Assembly (NCBI GenBank): GCA_021107695.1
Contig: JAIOSI010000005.1
Location: forward strand, 1-15,312
Length of the DNA stretch: 15,312 nucleotides
Source of the DNA: a bacterium
GTDB taxonomy: Bacteria; RBG-13-66-14
Direction: 5' to 3'
Shown one piece after another: positions 13,557-15,312 of the stretch. The position numbers were made by a program, and so were the translations under genes. Each line of letters begins with the position of its first letter. Within the stretch, counting starts at the first letter, position 1. Below the pieces are notes generated by a model. That model did not search any database and was not told the origin of the DNA. It saw nothing but the letters and a program-made list of their open reading frames with translations.

Positions 13557-14495
13557 CCAGGATTGCTCCGTAGGAGCTTTGGGTGGCGATTCCCCCGGCT
13601 CCAGGATCGTTCCGTGGTCGATCAGCCGCTGGTAGAGCTTCAGGTAGTCTTCTGCCAGACGAATGTGGTTGAACTGTTGCTCCACCTGCTGGCGGCAGGC
13701 GGCGGGGGCAACCTCGTCAATCCGCTCCACGGCTCGACACATCTCCTCCACAGAGTCGCAGCGGAAGCCGACATTCGACGGAATCAGCTCTGGCATCGAG
13801 CCGTTGTTCGTCGTGATGACCGGGGTTCCCGACGCCATCGCCTCGATGACGACATTGCCGAAGGGTTCCGGCCAGAGGGTGGGGAAGATCAACGCCTTCG
13901 CCCCGGCGAGGAGATCGCGCTTCTCCTGCCCACCGACCATGCCAACGTAGGTAACGTTGCGGCGGAAGTTGAGGCGGCGACCGCCAGCGACGACGAGGTT
14001 GATGCCGGTTCGCTTCGCAACCTCCAACGCCCAGCCGATGCCCTTGACGCTCCAGCGTACCTTGGAGAGGAAGAGGAAGTAGTCGCTCTTATTCGGATTG
14101 AAGGTGTACTCGGAGACGTCGAGACCGTTGTAAACGTAGTGCTGGGCATTATGACGACGGGCGTGATCCCGCGACAGAAAGCTGGTGTTGGGATTAAAGG
14201 TCTCGCCGGTACAGTAATTTCCGCCTAGGGTTACCAGAACCGGGCAGGGCAGCTCAACCCGGGGTCCGGTACGCAGATGCATAACATCGATACCGTCGGG
14301 GAGCTTCCGCGCCATGTCCTCCTGGCTGCTGATCCAGACGCACTGGGCAAAATCCGACTGGCTGCCGGGGAAGCTCATCAGGTAAACCTGATGCCCCAGC
14401 TCCGCCAGCCCCTTCGCCAGCCACATCACCACCCGCTCCGAACCGCCGTACTTCTTTATCGGCAGCACAGCGTGATAATAAAGAGCAATCTTCAC
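13554..14495 (-). CDS. Glycosyltransferase family 4 (GT-B fold)
   Basis: This 313-residue cytoplasmic or membrane-associated glycosyltransferase probably adds one sugar from a nucleotide donor during surface polysaccharide or glycolipid assembly. The N-terminal domain has KKYGGSERVVMWLAKGLAELGHQV (14-37), the usual glycine-rich acceptor loop. The C-terminal domain begins near 137 with YFLFLSKVRWSVKGIGWALE. Its donor-site block is ALIFPTLWPEPFGNVVIEAMASGTPVIT (201-228), with E211/E218-type residues of the EX7E motif. It is somewhat shorter than typical GT4 proteins (about 350-400), with a compact N-terminal half. The start is GTG at 14495; a G-rich ribosome-binding stretch (GGGGGAG) directly upstream is supplied by repeat DNA. 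The TAG stop is the first triplet of hairpin array E. Its tail after about residue 295 (PGESPPKAPTEQSW) is unstructured. Confidence 0.93.
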   Translation of the reverse strand: MKIALYYHAVLPIKKYGGSERVVMWLAKGLAELGHQVYLMSFPGSQSDFAQCVWISSQEDMARKLPDGIDVMHLRTGPRVELPCPVLVTLGGNYCTGETFNPNTSFLSRDHARRHNAQHYVYNGLDVSEYTFNPNKSDYFLFLSKVRWSVKGIGWALEVAKRTGINLVVAGGRRLNFRRNVTYVGMVGGQEKRDLLAGAKALIFPTLWPEPFGNVVIEAMASGTPVITTNNGSMPELIPSNVGFRCDSVEEMCRAVERIDEVAPAACRQQVEQQFNHIRLAEDYLKLYQRLIDHGTILEPGESPPKAPTEQSW

Positions 14496-14499
14496 TCAA

Positions 14500-14585
14500 C
14501 TCCCCCATCCCCCTCATCTTGAGGGGGCAGATTCGCGACGGTCAGGTTTAGATTAAGAGATGATTATTCCCGCGTACACGCTCCC
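14500..14585. repeat. 86-base direct repeat, copy 1
   Basis: It recurs 122 bases on (14622-14707) with few differences. Each copy holds an 8-bp hairpin CCCCCTCA-TCT-TGAGGGGG, a CTCGCGACGGTCAGG-type segment and a TTATTCCCGCGTAYA end. The copy ends five bases from the GTG start of the GT4 gene and supplies its G-rich ribosome-binding stretch. Confidence 0.85.
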
Positions 14586-14621
14586 GCTGGTCGCTACCCA
14601 ATATTGACCTAACCTCAATCC

Positions 14622-14707
14622 CTCCCCCATCCCCCTCATCTTGAGGGGGCAGACTCGCGACGGTCAGGTTTAGATACAGGCAACGATTATTCCCGCGTAC
14701 ATGCTCG
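14622..14707. repeat. 86-base direct repeat, copy 2
   Basis: This is a near-identical copy of 14500-14585, with the same hairpin and the same order of segments. It diverges after ACATGCTCGC, where copy 1 continues into the GCTCCCGCTGGTCGCT module. 14496-14770 has no gene. Confidence 0.85.
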
Positions 14708-14770
14708 CTTCATTAGCTCGTAATTACCTATTTTACAGAAAAATGCAGCGAACGAAGAGAGCGAACGATA

Positions 14771-14825
14771 TTAAAGGTCTTCCGGGCGAAGCCCGGTCTC
14801 GTGATGCAGCGCACTGCGCTGCTCG
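14771..14825 (-). repeat. Modular hairpin repeat, copy D, inside a coding region
   Basis: On the minus strand it holds hairpin 1 (14806-14822, GCAGCGC-AGT-GCGCTGC) then hairpin 2 (14782-14796, CCGGGC-TTC-GCCCGG), in the same order and spacing as copies A, B and C, with the same ATCAC link. It overlaps the 3' end of the membrane protein gene and is translated as its last 17 residues. Confidence 0.85.
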
Positions 14826-15312
14826 TCCAGTGGTTCCAGCTCGATCTCAATCGCGGGCAGTCGCTTTGCCAGGCGGTTGTAAACCACGACGACCAGGGTC
14901 TCCAGCCCGGCGAAGATCAGGGCGAACAGCGGCGGGGCGAGGAATCCGCCCATCAATGCGGAGAGGAACTCGTCCTCGGTAAAGCCAAGCTCGCCAGAGA
15001 CGATGAGGTAGGCGATGAACAGCCCCAGCCCGATAATCCCCAGCACGATCCAGCCGAGGAGAAAGCCCATCCTGAAGATTGATTTTGGTTCCAGCCGTTT
15101 CAGCTCGCAACGCGTCGCGTACTCTCCCCTTGATGTCAGCAATGCTCCTGCCAGTGCCAGCGCGCCGTTCTCCAGCTGCTTCGCGGCGGTCTGGAAAAGT
15201 TCCCCAACCTGGGCGAGGTCAGTATCCAGCTGGTGAACCTCCTCCAGCGACAGTTCGACGTACTCCACCCCGGCACCATTTGCCATGACCGGCGGGCCGA
15301 CGGGAACCCGCT
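14771..15312 (-). CDS. Two-helix membrane protein with repeat-encoded tail, 5' partial
   Basis: The frame is open to the window edge. An ATG at 15286 would give 171 residues, but it has no ribosome site, so the gene may begin outside. Numbering from that ATG: residues 1-60 are a soluble, helix-prone part (VEYVELSLEEVHQLDTDLAQ). LKRLEPKSIFRMGF (62-75) leads into membrane helix 1 (about 73-97), a Glu-rich loop, helix 2 (about 107-135), then YNRLAKRLPAIEIELE (136-151). I recall a family of small bacterial and archaeal membrane proteins with the pattern P-x-S-(V/I)-F, two helices, and YNxxAK..IEIELE as its natural end. The rest (155-171, EQRSALHHETGLRPEDL) is translated from the hairpin repeat. 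Function is unknown. Confidence 0.75.
   Translation of the reverse strand, partial: RVPVGPPVMANGAGVEYVELSLEEVHQLDTDLAQVGELFQTAAKQLENGALALAGALLTSRGEYATRCELKRLEPKSIFRMGFLLGWIVLGIIGLGLFIAYLIVSGELGFTEDEFLSALMGGFLAPPLFALIFAGLETLVVVVYNRLAKRLPAIEIELEPLDEQRSALHHETGLRPEDL

Overview
The window looks like chromosomal DNA from an uncultured, GC-rich, double-membraned bacterium, most plausibly a deep-branching candidate phylum known mainly from metagenomes. I think of Coatesbacteria or FCB-like lineages, but that is a memory-based guess. Support comes from secreted proteins with no close model, a C-terminal TSWGxIK-type tail, a stand-alone FecR protein, and many short palindromic intergenic elements. Every gene that can be assigned is housekeeping or envelope-related. 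I see no transposase, phage gene, tRNA, rRNA or CRISPR array.

Left block (about 1-7257). A 53-codon gene on the minus strand (214-375) with a perfect ribosome site and its own terminator diverges from a large secreted TIM-barrel-like protein (583-2523). A visibly AT-rich island (about 2530-3100) holds a small Ada-type zinc-ligand protein on the minus strand, with a candidate sigma-54 promoter. Then come, on the plus strand, a YggS/PLPBP-family PLP protein, an MscS channel, a secreted FecR-domain protein and a cytoplasmic degenerate-GGDEF/EAL protein.

Centre (7258-7798). This is a convergent junction without a gene. It is packed with hairpin repeats and includes two opposed terminator-like hairpins.

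Right block (7799-15312, all minus strand). Two tandem, nearly identical secreted tyrosine-rich proteins resemble eukaryotic OCRE octamer repeats and lie behind a clear sigma-70 promoter. Next are a small secreted beta-rich protein, leuD and leuC (with a truncated second leuD start between them), a membrane GT2 glycosyltransferase, a GT4 glycosyltransferase, and a two-helix membrane protein cut by the window edge.

The most unusual feature is a family of modular hairpin repeats. Their stems change sequence while pairing is kept. They abut stop codons of two genes, encode the last 17 residues of a third, sit next to the start codon of a fourth, and appear to have broken a copy of leuD. The OCRE-like tyrosine-rich pair is the other strong candidate for new biology.
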